Shown here: piece after piece, positions 34,782-44,986 of the stretch
Layout: every line of letters starts with the position of its first letter
Position numbering within the stretch: position 1 is the first letter of the stretch
Source of the DNA: Limnohabitans sp.
GTDB lineage: Bacteria; Pseudomonadota; Gammaproteobacteria; Burkholderiales; Burkholderiaceae_C
Direction: 5' to 3'
Length of the DNA stretch: 51,410 nucleotides
Assembly (NCBI GenBank): GCA_024642215.1
Contig: JAHEBO010000004.1
Coordinates: 33,236-84,645, forward strand
Notes under the pieces: model-generated
Seen by the model: only the letters and a program-made list of their open reading frames with translations
What the model was told of the DNA's origin: nothing
The model's database searches: none
Position numbers and translations under genes: made by a program

Positions 34782-35930
34782 TTGCTTGAATTTGCAGCGC
34801 TTGTGCTAACGCTCCTGGCCTTTTTGTTTGCACTGACGCTGCTCATTGCAGTGCATGAGTACGGACACTACCGGATGGCCGTGGCCTTTGGCGTGCCAGT
34901 GTTGGTTTTCTCCATTGGCTTTGGCAAAACCATTTACCGTTGGCGTCCCTTCAAACAAAGACCCGGTCAAAACACAGAATTTGTGATCGGTGCCTTGCCA
35001 TTGGGCGGCTATGTGCAAATGTTAGATGGCAGAGAAGGGCAGGTGCCACTCGATCAAATGCCATTGGCTTTTGATCGGCAAAGCCTCTGGGCGCGGGCCA
35101 GCATTGTGGCGGCAGGCCCTTTGGCCAATTTGCTGCTGGCCATGGTGTTGTTCAGTGCCTTGTCATGGTGGGGTCATCCCAAAATTTTGCCCATCATTGG
35201 CCGCGTTGAGGCAGGCGCCGCAGCCGATCAAGCAGGCTTGCAGCCGGGCGATAGGGTCCTCAAAGTGGGGCATCAAGAGGTGAAGGATGCGCAGCATTTG
35301 AGGGCTTTGATTCGCGGCGACCTGGAGACGCCAGAAGCAAGTGCCGATGCAGGACAGGATCTGGAAAGAACTGCAGCGGAAGGCGCAGCTTGGGAAATTG
35401 ACCGTCAGGGGCAACGTCTGTCCTTGCTTGTCAAACCCATTTTGACGCCGCTGCCTGGCCAGCCGGCCGCCACGGCCGTGATGCGCATTGGCGCGGTGGT
35501 GGGCGTTCCCTCCGAAACTGAATGGGTCAGCGCTGGTTTTTGGGAAGGCTGGGCACAGGGTTTTGGCCAGGTGAAACAAATCACCATGATGACGGGCCAG
35601 ATGTTGGCGCAAATGCTCACCGGCGAGGCTTCTTCTAAGCACCTCAGTGGCCCATTGACCATTGCAGAACAGGCTGGGCAGTCTGCACAGAGGGGTTTGC
35701 CCTCTTATGTGAGCTTTTTGGGCCTGATCAGCGTCAGTTTGGGCTTGCTGAATCTCCTGCCTTTGCCCATGTTGGACGGGGGTCACCTGATGTATTATCT
35801 TTGGGAGTCACTCACCGGCAAACCGGTTTCCGTTGCTTGGCAGCGGGGTTTGCAGAAAGTAGGTTTGGCTTTGTTGATTTTCATCATGACCTTGGCGTTT
35901 TTCAACGACCTGACACGACTCTTTACTTAA
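34782..35930 (+). CDS. rseP: Site-2 protease RseP, compact form
   Basis: RseP is an inner-membrane zinc metalloprotease that completes cleavage of anti-sigma-E RseA-type factors. The 382-residue protein has HEYGH (25-29), the GFGKTIYRW region, and the second zinc site in LLNLLPLPMLDGGHLMYYL. Only one PDZ-like segment is recognisable (about 140-190, GRVEAGAAADQAGLQPGDRV), whereas relatives of about 450 residues have two. The stretch after it (about 190-235) is short and divergent. The start is TTG 34782, three bases after the dxr stop. Confidence 0.93.
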   Translation: MLEFAALVLTLLAFLFALTLLIAVHEYGHYRMAVAFGVPVLVFSIGFGKTIYRWRPFKQRPGQNTEFVIGALPLGGYVQMLDGREGQVPLDQMPLAFDRQSLWARASIVAAGPLANLLLAMVLFSALSWWGHPKILPIIGRVEAGAAADQAGLQPGDRVLKVGHQEVKDAQHLRALIRGDLETPEASADAGQDLERTAAEGAAWEIDRQGQRLSLLVKPILTPLPGQPAATAVMRIGAVVGVPSETEWVSAGFWEGWAQGFGQVKQITMMTGQMLAQMLTGEASSKHLSGPLTIAEQAGQSAQRGLPSYVSFLGLISVSLGLLNLLPLPMLDGGHLMYYLWESLTGKPVSVAWQRGLQKVGLALLIFIMTLAFFNDLTRLFT

Positions 35931-35939
35931 TTCAAACGC

Positions 35940-38240
35940 ATGAACTTTCTCTCTCAACAATTTCGCTTGCAGCCATTGTGTGTCTTCATTGCGGCAGCCG
36001 TTGGCAGCATGTCAGCATGGGCCATTGAACCCTTCAAATTGAAAGACATTCGTGTTGAAGGTTTGCAGCGCATTGAGTCGGGTACTGTGTTTGCCTCTCT
36101 GCCTTTCCGTGTGGGCGATCTCTACAACGATGAGTCGGGTGCTGCCGCCATTCGCGCGTTGTTCGCCTTGGGTCTTTTCAAAGATGTTCGCCTGGATGCG
36201 CAAGGTGACGTGTTGGTGGTCATTGTGGAAGAGCGTCCCTCCATCTCTGAAGTTGAGTGGGTGGGTCTGAAGGAGTTTGACAAAGATGTGTTGGTCAAAG
36301 CCTTGAAAGAGGTGGGCATTGCCGAAGGTCGTCCTTTTGACAAAGCCTTGGCAGACAAGGCCGAACAAGAACTCAAACGCCAGTACATCACGCGCAGTTT
36401 GTATGGTGCTGAAGTGGTGACCACTGTCACGCCTGTCGAACGCAATCGCGTCAAGCTCACCTTCACAGTGACCGAGGGTGGTCCTTCCAAAATCAAGGAA
36501 ATTCGAATCACGGGCAATCAGGCCTTCTCAGAAGACAGCCTCAAAGACCAGTTCAATTTGGATGTGGGTGGATGGCTCAGTTGGTACACCAAATCGGACC
36601 GTTATTCACGCACCAAGCTCAATGCCGATTTGGAGAGCTTGCGCTCGTATTATTTAAGTCGCGGCTTCTTGGAGTTCCGCATTGATTCAACGCAAGTGGC
36701 CATCTCCGCTGACAAGCAAGACATCTCTATTGCCATCAATATCACTGAAGGCGAGCGCTTTGTGGTTGCGGGTGTCAAACTCGAAGGCAATTACTTGGGC
36801 AAAGACGATGAGTTCAAGGCCTTGGTCAAAATTGGCTTGGGTCAGCCCTACAACGCAGAAACAGTTGCAGAAACCAACAAAGCCTTTACCGACTATTTTG
36901 GCAAATTTGGTTTCGCGTTTGCGCGCGTCGATGCGCGCCCCGACATTGACCGCCTCAACAACCGCGTCAGCTTTGTGTTGCAGGCCGAACCCTCCCGCCG
37001 TGCATATGTACGCCGCATCAACGTGACGGGTAACAACCGCACACGCGATGAAGTCATTCGCCGTGAATTCCGCCAACTGGAATCGGCTTGGTACGACGGC
37101 GACAAAATCAAATTATCACGCGACCGTGTCGACCGCTTGGGCTTTTTCACCGAGGTCAACATCGACACGCAAGAAGTTCCCGCAACCACCGATCAGGTCG
37201 ATCTCACCATCAATGTAGTTGAGAAACCCACGGGCAGTGTGTCCTTGGGCGCAGGCTTCTCCTCCACAGAAAAAGTGGCCTTGAGCTTTGGCATTCGCCA
37301 AGAAAATGCGTTTGGTTCAGGCAATTATTTGGCCACTGAAATTAACACCAGCAAGTACAACCGCACCATCGTGGTCAGTACCACCGATCCGTATTACACG
37401 GCGGATGGCATTTCACGAACCATTGACGTATTTCACCGAACAACGAGGCCCTATTTGGGCGACTTGAACGCCTACAGTCTGGTCAGCTCTGGCGCCGGCA
37501 TGCGATTTGGCGTGCCTTTCAGCGAAATTGACACGGTTTATTTTGGTGCGAATTTGGAGCAGACCTCCATTCGACCTGGCAACAACTTGCCCAATGCCTA
37601 TGTCGAGTACATGCAGCAATTTGGCTACACCAGCAATTCCTTGCCTTTCACAGTAGGTTGGGCACGCGATGGTCGCGACAGTGCATTGGTGCCCACACGT
37701 GGCATGCTGCAACGCTTCAATTCAGACTTGAGCATGTCGGGTGATGCCCGTTATGTGCGAACCAATTATCAAATTCAGCAGTACACCCCCATCACCAAAA
37801 AGTATACTTTGGCACTCAATGCCGATTTGGGTTGGGGTCAGGGCTTGTCTAACAGACCTTACCCCTTGTTCAAAAACTACTTTGTGGGTGGTTTGGGCAG
37901 CGTTCGTGGTTTCCAGCAATCCACTTTGGGCCCCTCCGACAGCACCAACAGCCTGTATTTGGGCGGACCTAAGAAAATTGTCATGAATGCCGAGATGCTG
38001 GCGCCTTTCCCTGGGGCTGGCAACGACCGTACGCTGCGTTTATTTGCGTTTACAGACGTGGGCCGGGCCTTTGGCGAGAACGAAAAGGTCAAATTGTCCG
38101 AGTTGAGGTCCTCGTATGGTGTGGGTCTGAGCTGGATTTCGCCCATGGGCCCTTTGCGCTTTTCCTATGCCTTGCCAATGCGACGTCAGGTTACGGATAA
38201 AATCCAGAGATTGCAATTCCAAATTGGTACTTCCTTTTAA
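35940..38240 (+). CDS. bamA: Outer-membrane protein assembly factor BamA
   Basis: BamA is the core of the BAM complex that folds beta-barrel proteins into the outer membrane. The 766-residue protein has a signal peptide ending near SMSAWAIEPF, about five POTRA domains (roughly 26-425) and a C-terminal Omp85 barrel with the conserved GLGSVRGF loop. It ends in the terminal Phe signal (QIGTSF). The TAA stop overlaps the skp ATG (TAATG), so the two are coupled. Confidence 0.98.
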   Translation: MNFLSQQFRLQPLCVFIAAAVGSMSAWAIEPFKLKDIRVEGLQRIESGTVFASLPFRVGDLYNDESGAAAIRALFALGLFKDVRLDAQGDVLVVIVEERPSISEVEWVGLKEFDKDVLVKALKEVGIAEGRPFDKALADKAEQELKRQYITRSLYGAEVVTTVTPVERNRVKLTFTVTEGGPSKIKEIRITGNQAFSEDSLKDQFNLDVGGWLSWYTKSDRYSRTKLNADLESLRSYYLSRGFLEFRIDSTQVAISADKQDISIAINITEGERFVVAGVKLEGNYLGKDDEFKALVKIGLGQPYNAETVAETNKAFTDYFGKFGFAFARVDARPDIDRLNNRVSFVLQAEPSRRAYVRRINVTGNNRTRDEVIRREFRQLESAWYDGDKIKLSRDRVDRLGFFTEVNIDTQEVPATTDQVDLTINVVEKPTGSVSLGAGFSSTEKVALSFGIRQENAFGSGNYLATEINTSKYNRTIVVSTTDPYYTADGISRTIDVFHRTTRPYLGDLNAYSLVSSGAGMRFGVPFSEIDTVYFGANLEQTSIRPGNNLPNAYVEYMQQFGYTSNSLPFTVGWARDGRDSALVPTRGMLQRFNSDLSMSGDARYVRTNYQIQQYTPITKKYTLALNADLGWGQGLSNRPYPLFKNYFVGGLGSVRGFQQSTLGPSDSTNSLYLGGPKKIVMNAEMLAPFPGAGNDRTLRLFAFTDVGRAFGENEKVKLSELRSSYGVGLSWISPMGPLRFSYALPMRRQVTDKIQRLQFQIGTSF

Positions 38241-38758
38241 TGAAAACACTTCGTCATTTTTCACAAGTTTGTTTGTTGGCCCTCGGTGCTTTGGGTGCCG
38301 GCATTGCCAGCGCTCAGGAATTCAAAATCGGATTCGTCAACACCGATCGAATCTTCCGCGAAGCCAGTACGGCCAAATCTGCCCAAGCCAAGTTGGAGCA
38401 AGAATTTGCAAAGCGCGAAAAAGACTTGGTCGACTTGGGTAACACCATCAAAGCAGCTTCCGACAAATTTGAGCGTGAAGCGCCTACTTTGTCAGAGACT
38501 CAACGCAACACGCGTCAAAAGCAGCTCATGGACCAAGACCGTGAGTTCCAACGCAAGCGCCGTGAATTTCAAGAAGACTTGAACACACGTAAAAACGAAG
38601 AACAACAAGTCGTGATCGAGCGCGCAAATCGTGCGGTGAAGCAAGTGGCTGAAGCTGAAAAATACGATGTGATTTTTCAAGAAGCTGTTTACATCAATCC
38701 CAAGCACGACATCACTGACAAAGTTATCAAGTCACTCAACGCAACCGCTGGCAAGTAA
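38240..38758 (+). CDS. skp: Periplasmic chaperone Skp/OmpH
   Basis: Skp holds unfolded outer-membrane proteins in the periplasm and hands them to BamA. The 172-residue protein has a signal peptide ([20 protein letters not shown], cleaved after IASAQ). It continues with [15 protein letters not shown] and a long coiled-coil rich in Lys, Glu and Gln ([20 protein letters not shown]), typical of the tentacles. It overlaps the bamA stop by one base. Confidence 0.95.
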   Translation: MKTLRHFSQVCLLALGALGAGIASAQEFKIGFVNTDRIFREASTAKSAQAKLEQEFAKREKDLVDLGNTIKAASDKFEREAPTLSETQRNTRQKQLMDQDREFQRKRREFQEDLNTRKNEEQQVVIERANRAVKQVAEAEKYDVIFQEAVYINPKHDITDKVIKSLNATAGK

Positions 38759-38783
38759 TTGCGAAGCGCATTGGACCTGTGTT

Positions 38784-39779
38784 GTGCTGCAGCTTGGTGA
38801 AATTGTTGAAGCTTTAGGCGGCAGCCTTCACGGCAGTCCACAAACTCCCATCGACAAACTGGCCCCGCTAGAGACAGCGGGCGCACGTGACTTGAGCTTC
38901 CTCAGTCACCCTAAATATCAATCGCAGTTGTCGAATTCGCATGCCGCGTGCGTTATTGTCACGCCGCAATTCAAAGATTTGGCACTTGAGCGCGGTGCGT
39001 GCATTGTCACAGACGATCCCTACTTTTACTTTGCAAAACTCACGCAACTGTGGAAGCGGAAAACAGCACCAGTGGCCACTACAAGAGTTCATCCCAGTGC
39101 GGTGATTGATCCGTCTGCAACTGTGCACGAGACTGCCATCATCGGGCCTTTGTGTGTGGTGGAGCAGGGTGCCAAAGTAGGGGCGCACAGCCAACTTAAA
39201 TCCCGCGTCACCGTGGGTGAAAACTGTCAGATCGGGGAACGTTGCATTGTGCATGCTGGCGTGGTCATCGGTGCGGACGGCTTCGGTTTTGCCATGCACC
39301 AAGGCGCTTGGGAAAAAATTGAGCAATTGGGTGCCGTGCGCATTGGCAACGATGTTGAAATTGGCGCCAATACCTGCATCGACCGCGGCGCCTTGCAAGA
39401 CACCCACATTGAAGACGGTGTGAAGTTAGACAACCTCATTCAAATTGGGCACAACGTTCACATTGGCAAACACACGGCCATGGCCGGTTGTGTCGGTGTT
39501 GCGGGCAGTGCGCGCATTGGCGCCCATTGCACGGTGGGGGGGGGCGCAATCATCTTGGGCCACCTCAGTTTGGCCGATGGCGTGCACATCTCTGCTGCAT
39601 CCGTGGTCACACGCAGCATCCAAAAACCAGGTCAATACACTGGCCTGTTTCCCCTCGATGACAATGCCACGTGGGAAAAAAATGCAGCCAGCCTGAAGCA
39701 GTTGCATCAACTTCGAGACCGAATCAAAGCTTTGGAGGCGCTACGCCTTCAGCCACCATTACAGGACAAATCATCATGA
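38784..39779 (+). CDS. lpxD: UDP-3-O-acylglucosamine N-acyltransferase
   Basis: LpxD adds the second hydroxyacyl chain in lipid A synthesis. The 331-residue protein has an N-terminal uridine-binding domain and then hexapeptide repeats of a left-handed beta-helix ([20 protein letters not shown] onward). The catalytic His is in [15 protein letters not shown]-terminal helix ([15 protein letters not shown]) follows. The start is GTG 38784 ([13 protein letters not shown]). The stop TGA overlaps the fabZ start. Confidence 0.96.
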   Translation: MLQLGEIVEALGGSLHGSPQTPIDKLAPLETAGARDLSFLSHPKYQSQLSNSHAACVIVTPQFKDLALERGACIVTDDPYFYFAKLTQLWKRKTAPVATTRVHPSAVIDPSATVHETAIIGPLCVVEQGAKVGAHSQLKSRVTVGENCQIGERCIVHAGVVIGADGFGFAMHQGAWEKIEQLGAVRIGNDVEIGANTCIDRGALQDTHIEDGVKLDNLIQIGHNVHIGKHTAMAGCVGVAGSARIGAHCTVGGGAIILGHLSLADGVHISAASVVTRSIQKPGQYTGLFPLDDNATWEKNAASLKQLHQLRDRIKALEALRLQPPLQDKSS

Positions 39780-40216
39780 TGGACATTTACCAAATTCTCA
39801 AACAACTGCCGCACCGTTTTCCCATTTTGTTGGTCGACCGTGTGCTAGAAATTGAGAAAGGCGTGCGCATCAAGGCCTTGAAAAACGTGTCAGTCAATGA
39901 GCCCTATTTCACGGGCCATTTCCCATCACGTCCGGTCATGCCCGGCGTGCTGATGTTGGAAGCCTTAGCGCAAGCTGCTGCCTTGTTGGCTTTTGACACC
40001 ATGGGTGAAACGCCCGATGAAAACACGGTGTACTACTTTGCAGGCATTGATGGTGCGCGATTCAAGCGTCCTGTTGAGCCAGGTGACCAGCTCATTCTCG
40101 AAGTTGAATTGGACCGCATGAAAGCGGGCATTTTCAAGTTCAAGGCGCGTGGCAAAGTGGGCGAAGAGATTGCTGTGGAAGCCGAATTGATGTGCACGAT
40201 GCGCAAAATTGCCTAA
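39776..40216 (+). CDS. fabZ: (3R)-hydroxyacyl-ACP dehydratase FabZ
   Basis: FabZ dehydrates 3-hydroxyacyl-ACP in fatty acid elongation and competes with LpxA/LpxD for hydroxyacyl-ACP. The ATG at 39776 overlaps the lpxD stop by four bases and gives 146 residues; a second ATG follows immediately at 39779. A longer frame from 39671 lies inside lpxD. The hot-dog fold signatures [13 protein letters not shown] and [20 protein letters not shown] (active-site His and Glu) are intact. Confidence 0.97.
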   Translation: MMDIYQILKQLPHRFPILLVDRVLEIEKGVRIKALKNVSVNEPYFTGHFPSRPVMPGVLMLEALAQAAALLAFDTMGETPDENTVYYFAGIDGARFKRPVEPGDQLILEVELDRMKAGIFKFKARGKVGEEIAVEAELMCTMRKIA

Positions 40217-40244
40217 GTTTCAGAGCCTCACCATCTCACTTCCT

Positions 40245-41048
40245 ATGACCAGCGTGTCCCGCATTCATCCCACCGCCATCGTCGACCCCGCCGCACTGCT
40301 GGACAGCAGTGTCACGGTCGGTCCTTACACTGTCATTGGTCCGCATGTCCGCATTGACGCAGGCACTACCGTGGCCAGTCACTGTGTCATTGAGGGCCAC
40401 ACAACCATTGGCAAAGACAATCAGATTTTTCAGTTCAACTCGCTCGGCGCTGTGCCGCAGGACAAAAAGTACGCAGGCGAGCCCTGTGAGTTGATCATTG
40501 GTGATCGCAATACCATTCGTGAGTTTTGCACTTTCAACATTGGCTCTCCTGGTGATACCGGTGTTACCAAGTTGGGCAACGACAACTGGATCATGGCCTA
40601 TGTTCACTTGGCCCACGATTGCGTGGTGGGTAATCACACCATCTTTGCCAACAGCTCTCAATTGGCAGGGCACGTGCATGTGGACGATTGGGTCATCTTG
40701 GGCGGTTTCACGGTGGTTCATCAATTCTGCAGATTGGGCGCGCACAGCTTCACCGCCATGCACTCCTTGCTGTTTGCCGATTTGCCGCCCTTTGTGATGG
40801 CTCAGGGGCAACCTGCACAAGCGCGCTCGATGAACTTCGAAGGTTTGCGCCGTCGCGGTTTTTCTGCCAACAGAATTTCTGCAGTGAAGGCCATGCACAA
40901 AAATTTGTACCGCCAAAAACTCACCTTGGCGCAAGCGCAAACTGAGATTGCGTTGCTGACTCAAAAATACCCAGAAGCAAAAGCCGATGTCGACATGATG
41001 CTCAGCTTCTTGCAAGGCACATCGCCCGATCGTGGGATTGTGAGATAA
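40245..41048 (+). CDS. lpxA: UDP-N-acetylglucosamine O-acyltransferase LpxA
   Basis: LpxA performs the first acylation of lipid A synthesis. From ATG 40245 it has 267 residues ([19 protein letters not shown]), close to the family length. The beta-helix hexapeptides and the catalytic His segment [19 protein letters not shown] are present. [17 protein letters not shown] and a C-terminal helical domain follow. It lies between fabZ and lpxB as in most proteobacteria. Confidence 0.97.
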   Translation: MTSVSRIHPTAIVDPAALLDSSVTVGPYTVIGPHVRIDAGTTVASHCVIEGHTTIGKDNQIFQFNSLGAVPQDKKYAGEPCELIIGDRNTIREFCTFNIGSPGDTGVTKLGNDNWIMAYVHLAHDCVVGNHTIFANSSQLAGHVHVDDWVILGGFTVVHQFCRLGAHSFTAMHSLLFADLPPFVMAQGQPAQARSMNFEGLRRRGFSANRISAVKAMHKNLYRQKLTLAQAQTEIALLTQKYPEAKADVDMMLSFLQGTSPDRGIVR

Positions 41049-41051
41049 GAG

Positions 41052-42227
41052 GTGCAACGCTTGTCGCCGTCCACGCTTTCAAAAGCCCCTGATGGGGCTT
41101 TTTCCATGGCCATGGTGGCCGGTGAAACCTCGGGCGATTTGTTGGCAGGTTTGATGATGCAAGGTGTGCGTGCCCAATGGCCTCACGCCAACTTGTATGG
41201 CATTGGTGGCCCGCGCATGCAGGCACAAGGTTTCAATGCCTTATGGCCTTCCGAAAAATTGGCGGTTCGTGGCTATGTCGAAGTGCTGCGTCACTACCGA
41301 GAAATTGTGGGTATTCGCAATCAACTCAAAGCACAACTTTTGGCCAAGCCCCCACAAGTTTTTGTAGGCGTGGATGCGCCAGATTTCAATCTTGATTTAG
41401 AGCGAGATTTGAAACAAGCAGGAATTCCCACCGTTCACTTTGTCTGTCCTTCAATTTGGGCATGGCGGGCAGATCGCATTGAAAAAATCAAACAAAGCGT
41501 AGACCACGTGCTTTGCATATTTCCCTTTGAAACAGATTTGCTGCATGCGCATGGCATTCCTGCAACCTACGTCGGACATCCTTTGGCGCAAGCGATCCCT
41601 ATGCATGTGGACATGCTCAAAGCTCGGTACGAATTAAAACTCGACCCCGACCGACCTGTTGTGGCATTGTTGCCAGGTAGCCGCGAGTCTGAAATTACTT
41701 ACTTGGCAGAGCGCTTTTTTCAAGCCGCCATGTTGCTCAGTCAACAACAGCCCAACTTGCAATTTGTGTTGCCCGCCATGCCGTCTATGAAAACGCGCAT
41801 TGAGCAAATTCGCGACAAAGTCGGTGCAACGCAAGTTCAGGTTTTAAAAGGTCAATCGCATGCGGCTTTGGCCGCTTGCAATGTCACGCTCATCGCCAGT
41901 GGAACCGCTACGCTGGAAGCGGCACTTTTTAAAAAACCCATGGTCATTGCGTACAACATGAACTGGCTCAGTTGGCAGTTGATGAAGCGCAAAAAACTGC
42001 AACCATGGGTCGGCTTGCCCAACATTTTGGCGCAGGATTTTTGCGTCCCAGAACTGTTGCAAGACCAAGCCACACCAGACAACATGTCTCAGGCTGTCCT
42101 CGCTTGGTTGCGCTCACCCGAAAAGGCGCAAGCCTTGGTCGGTCAATTTGAAACCATGCACGCTTCTTTGTTGCGTGACACCCCTACATTGGCCGCCCAT
42201 GCGATCCAAACACTTGTCAACGCCTGA
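41052..42227 (+). CDS. lpxB: Lipid-A-disaccharide synthase LpxB
   Basis: LpxB joins UDP-diacylglucosamine and lipid X into the lipid A disaccharide at the inner membrane. The 391-residue protein has [13 protein letters not shown] near the N-terminus, [24 protein letters not shown] and [10 protein letters not shown]. The start GTG 41052 adds 18 residues before [14 protein letters not shown] 41106 is possible but would leave an unusually short N-terminus. The last 29 bases overlap rnhB. Confidence 0.95.
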   Translation: MQRLSPSTLSKAPDGAFSMAMVAGETSGDLLAGLMMQGVRAQWPHANLYGIGGPRMQAQGFNALWPSEKLAVRGYVEVLRHYREIVGIRNQLKAQLLAKPPQVFVGVDAPDFNLDLERDLKQAGIPTVHFVCPSIWAWRADRIEKIKQSVDHVLCIFPFETDLLHAHGIPATYVGHPLAQAIPMHVDMLKARYELKLDPDRPVVALLPGSRESEITYLAERFFQAAMLLSQQQPNLQFVLPAMPSMKTRIEQIRDKVGATQVQVLKGQSHAALAACNVTLIASGTATLEAALFKKPMVIAYNMNWLSWQLMKRKKLQPWVGLPNILAQDFCVPELLQDQATPDNMSQAVLAWLRSPEKAQALVGQFETMHASLLRDTPTLAAHAIQTLVNA

Positions 42228-42831
42228 GCAGGTCAGTTTGGCCTGGGATGCGCCTGGTCTCTTGGCCGGCGTGGACGAGGCGGGCCGTGGTCCTTTGGCC
42301 GGCCCAGTGGTTGCGGCTGCCGTGATCTTGGATGAGCTCAAACCCATCAAGGGCTTGGCCGATTCCAAAAAATTAACGGCCAAAACACGCGAGCGACTGT
42401 TCGATGAAATTCGAGCCAAGGCTTTGTGTTTTGCCATTGCAGAGGCCAGCGTTGAAGAAATCGACACCCTCAATATTTTGCAAGCCACTTTGCTGGCCAT
42501 GCAAAGGGCGGTGGAGGCGCTTCGCCTGAAGCCAAGCTTGGTTTATGTGGACGGTAATCGATTGCCTATTTTGGATGTCCGCGCAGAGGCCATTGTGAAA
42601 GGTGACGAGAAAGTGCAAGAAATCTCGGCCGCTTCAATTTTGGCCAAGGTTCATCGAGATCGCATGTGTGAAGAAATGCACCGCCAATTTCCTGCGTATG
42701 GGTTTGATGCACACAAGGGCTATGGCACAGCGGTGCACCTCAAAGCACTTCAAACATGGGGTGCCACGCCGTTTCATCGCAAGACTTTTGCCCCAGTGAC
42801 GCTGGCCATTTTGGCGGCACAAAAATCATGA
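42199..42831 (+). CDS. rnhB: Ribonuclease HII
   Basis: RNase HII removes ribonucleotides and RNA from RNA-DNA hybrids. From ATG 42199 it has 210 residues. The active-site segment [20 protein letters not shown] supplies Asp and Glu; other acidic sites are in LADSKKL and in the KVHRDRM region with [12 protein letters not shown]. The start lies 29 bases inside lpxB, and the stop overlaps the next gene by four bases, so three genes are tightly coupled. Confidence 0.96.
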   Translation: MRSKHLSTPEQVSLAWDAPGLLAGVDEAGRGPLAGPVVAAAVILDELKPIKGLADSKKLTAKTRERLFDEIRAKALCFAIAEASVEEIDTLNILQATLLAMQRAVEALRLKPSLVYVDGNRLPILDVRAEAIVKGDEKVQEISAASILAKVHRDRMCEEMHRQFPAYGFDAHKGYGTAVHLKALQTWGATPFHRKTFAPVTLAILAAQKS

Positions 42832-43598
42832 AACTGATCACCTCCCGCGACAACCCCCGCCTGAAAATCATCCGACGTTTGGCGCAAGACTCGCAAGCCT
42901 ATCGCAAAGCGGGTTGGGTCTGGCTTGAAGGCGACCACCTTTGCCGTGCAGCCCTGTCGCGTGGGGTGCGGCCCGATTTGGCCATCTTCACAGAATCCAT
43001 TTGGCAGGCTTCAGAGTTTGAGTGGGGCCAATGCGCAGTCGAAGTGTGGGTGGTGCCAGACGATTTGTTTGCCGGTTTGAGCGCACTGGAGTCACCCGCC
43101 AAAATGGGCTTTCTTTTGACATTGCCTGCGTCACCCACGTTAGATCCGAATGTGGCCACGGTGGTTCTTGACAGGCTGCAAGATGCTGGGAATGTGGGTG
43201 CTATTTTGCGCAGTGCTTCTGCTTTTGGTTTCAAGCAAGTGGTGGCCCTCAAAGGAACGGCAGGTCTGTGGTCACCCAAGGTATTGCGAGCAGGCATGGG
43301 GGCGCACTTTGGTCTGCGCCTCATCGAGTCTGCCAGTCCAGATGACTTGAATGCGCTGAATGTGCCCTTGTTGGGTACCGATGTGCATGAAGGTCCCTTT
43401 TTGCACGAGATGATTCAACAAAACAAGTTGTCACGGCAATGTGCCTGGGTGTTAGGGCATGAAGGGCAGGGCGTCTCCCCAGAGTTGATGGCCAAAGTGC
43501 ATCAGAAGGTCAGAATTGCACAGCCTGGGGGGGAGGAGTCTCTGAATGTGGCGACAGCCGCAGCCATCTGCCTGCATGCCAGCGCCACTTCTTTGTAA
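42828..43598 (+). CDS. TrmH/SpoU-family RNA 2'-O-methyltransferase
   Basis: A 256-residue SPOUT methyltransferase probably acting on rRNA or tRNA. An N-terminal substrate-binding segment ([15 protein letters not shown]) precedes the knotted catalytic domain with motif 1 [16 protein letters not shown], motif 2 [14 protein letters not shown] and motif 3 [12 protein letters not shown]. The start ATG 42828 overlaps the rnhB stop (ATGA). The exact nucleotide target cannot be read from the sequence. Confidence 0.9.
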   Translation: MKLITSRDNPRLKIIRRLAQDSQAYRKAGWVWLEGDHLCRAALSRGVRPDLAIFTESIWQASEFEWGQCAVEVWVVPDDLFAGLSALESPAKMGFLLTLPASPTLDPNVATVVLDRLQDAGNVGAILRSASAFGFKQVVALKGTAGLWSPKVLRAGMGAHFGLRLIESASPDDLNALNVPLLGTDVHEGPFLHEMIQQNKLSRQCAWVLGHEGQGVSPELMAKVHQKVRIAQPGGEESLNVATAAAICLHASATSL

Positions 43599-43657
43599 AG
43601 ATCTCTGGGGGGGCGTGCAGCGCGTGTCAATTTGTTGAAAAATCAGGGGCATCAAGC

Positions 43658-43686
43658 TTGGGTAAGGGAATACTCGCGGCTATAAT
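43658..43686 (+). promoter_or_regulatory. Strong sigma-70 promoter of carAB
   Basis: -35 TTGGGT (43658-43663) and consensus -10 TATAAT (43681-43686) are separated by 17 bases. The transcript would carry a leader of about 130 bases in which GTACGC (43710-43715) can pair with GCGTAC (43794-43799), just upstream of the ribosome binding site. Confidence 0.75.
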
Positions 43687-43821
43687 AAGAGGCTTTCCCG
43701 CATCAACCTGTACGCACCCGCTCACAACAAGCCATTTCCCTTCAAAAGCAGCCAAAAAGCCAACCTTTTAAGGTGAAGCTTGCGCGTGCTGGGGCGTACC
43801 CGAACCATACCGGAGAACCCA

Positions 43822-44985
43822 GTGCTTTTGTCTCTTCAGGGAACCTTCCCCTTAGCCATTTTGGCGCTTGCAGACGGCACAGTCTTTGTCGGCAATTCCA
43901 TTGGAGCCCCTGGCTCCACAGTCGGTGAGGTGGTTTTCAATACCTCTCTCACCGGCTATCAAGAAATCCTCACAGACCCCAGCTATTGCCAGCAGATCGT
44001 GACCCTCACGTATCCGCACATTGGCAACTATGGTGTCAATCCTGAGGATGTCGAATCCGACCAAGTCCATGCCGCTGGCCTGATCATCAAAGATCTGCCC
44101 ATGGTTGCAAGCAATTTCCGCTCGACCGAAACCCTCTCGGCCTACTTGTCACGCAGTGGCACTGTGGCCATAGCCAACATCGACACCCGTAAACTCACAC
44201 GCCTTTTGCGCACCAAGGGGGCCCAAAACGGCGCCATTGTGGCCTTGGCTGCTGGGCAGGCTGTAACGCCTGAACTGACAGCGCAGGCTGTTCAAGCCGC
44301 CAAAGCAGCACCTGCCATGGCCGGTCTGGACTTGGCCCAAAAAGTAACCGTGTCGACACCCTACGTTTGGACCGAGTCCGAATGGAAGTTGGGCAGTGGC
44401 TACGGCCAACAAACCGCCCCGCGTTTCCATGTGGTGGCTTACGACTTTGGCGTTAAGAAAAACATCTTGCGCATGCTGGCCGAGCGCGGCTGCAAAGTCA
44501 CAGTGGTCTCGGCCAAAACGTCCGCTGCCGAAGTGCTCAAGCACAAGCCCGATGGCATCTTTTTGTCCAACGGCCCTGGCGACCCAGAGCCTTGCGATTA
44601 CGCCATTGCCGCGGCCAAAGAACTGATCGAAACCGGCATTCCCACGTTTGGTATTTGCTTGGGTCACCAAATCATGGCCTTGGCCAGCGGTGCCAAAACT
44701 TTCAAAATGAAGTTTGGCCACCACGGTGCTAACCATCCGGTCAAAGACCTCGACTCGGGTCGTGTGTCCATCACCAGCCAAAACCACGGTTTTGCAGTGG
44801 ACGAAAAATCTTTGCCCGCCAACTTGCGCGCCACCCACGTGTCGCTGTTTGACGGCACTTTGCAAGGCTTGGCCCGTACCGACAAGCCTGCGTTCTGTTT
44901 CCAAGGTCACCCCGAGGCCTCACCCGGTCCTCATGACATTGCCTATCTCTTCGATCGCTTCATCAACCTGATGGAGACCAAATAA
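43822..44985 (+). CDS. carA: Carbamoyl-phosphate synthase small (glutaminase) subunit
   Basis: CarA releases ammonia from glutamine for carbamoyl phosphate synthesis (arginine and pyrimidines). The GTG start at 43822 has GGAG seven bases upstream and gives the family-like opening [20 protein letters not shown], 387 residues. A longer frame to 43780 lies in the leader. The class I amidotransferase triad is present: Cys in FGICLGHQ, and His and Glu in [11 protein letters not shown]. carB follows after one base. Confidence 0.98.
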   Translation: MLLSLQGTFPLAILALADGTVFVGNSIGAPGSTVGEVVFNTSLTGYQEILTDPSYCQQIVTLTYPHIGNYGVNPEDVESDQVHAAGLIIKDLPMVASNFRSTETLSAYLSRSGTVAIANIDTRKLTRLLRTKGAQNGAIVALAAGQAVTPELTAQAVQAAKAAPAMAGLDLAQKVTVSTPYVWTESEWKLGSGYGQQTAPRFHVVAYDFGVKKNILRMLAERGCKVTVVSAKTSAAEVLKHKPDGIFLSNGPGDPEPCDYAIAAAKELIETGIPTFGICLGHQIMALASGAKTFKMKFGHHGANHPVKDLDSGRVSITSQNHGFAVDEKSLPANLRATHVSLFDGTLQGLARTDKPAFCFQGHPEASPGPHDIAYLFDRFINLMETK

Positions 44986-44986
44986 C

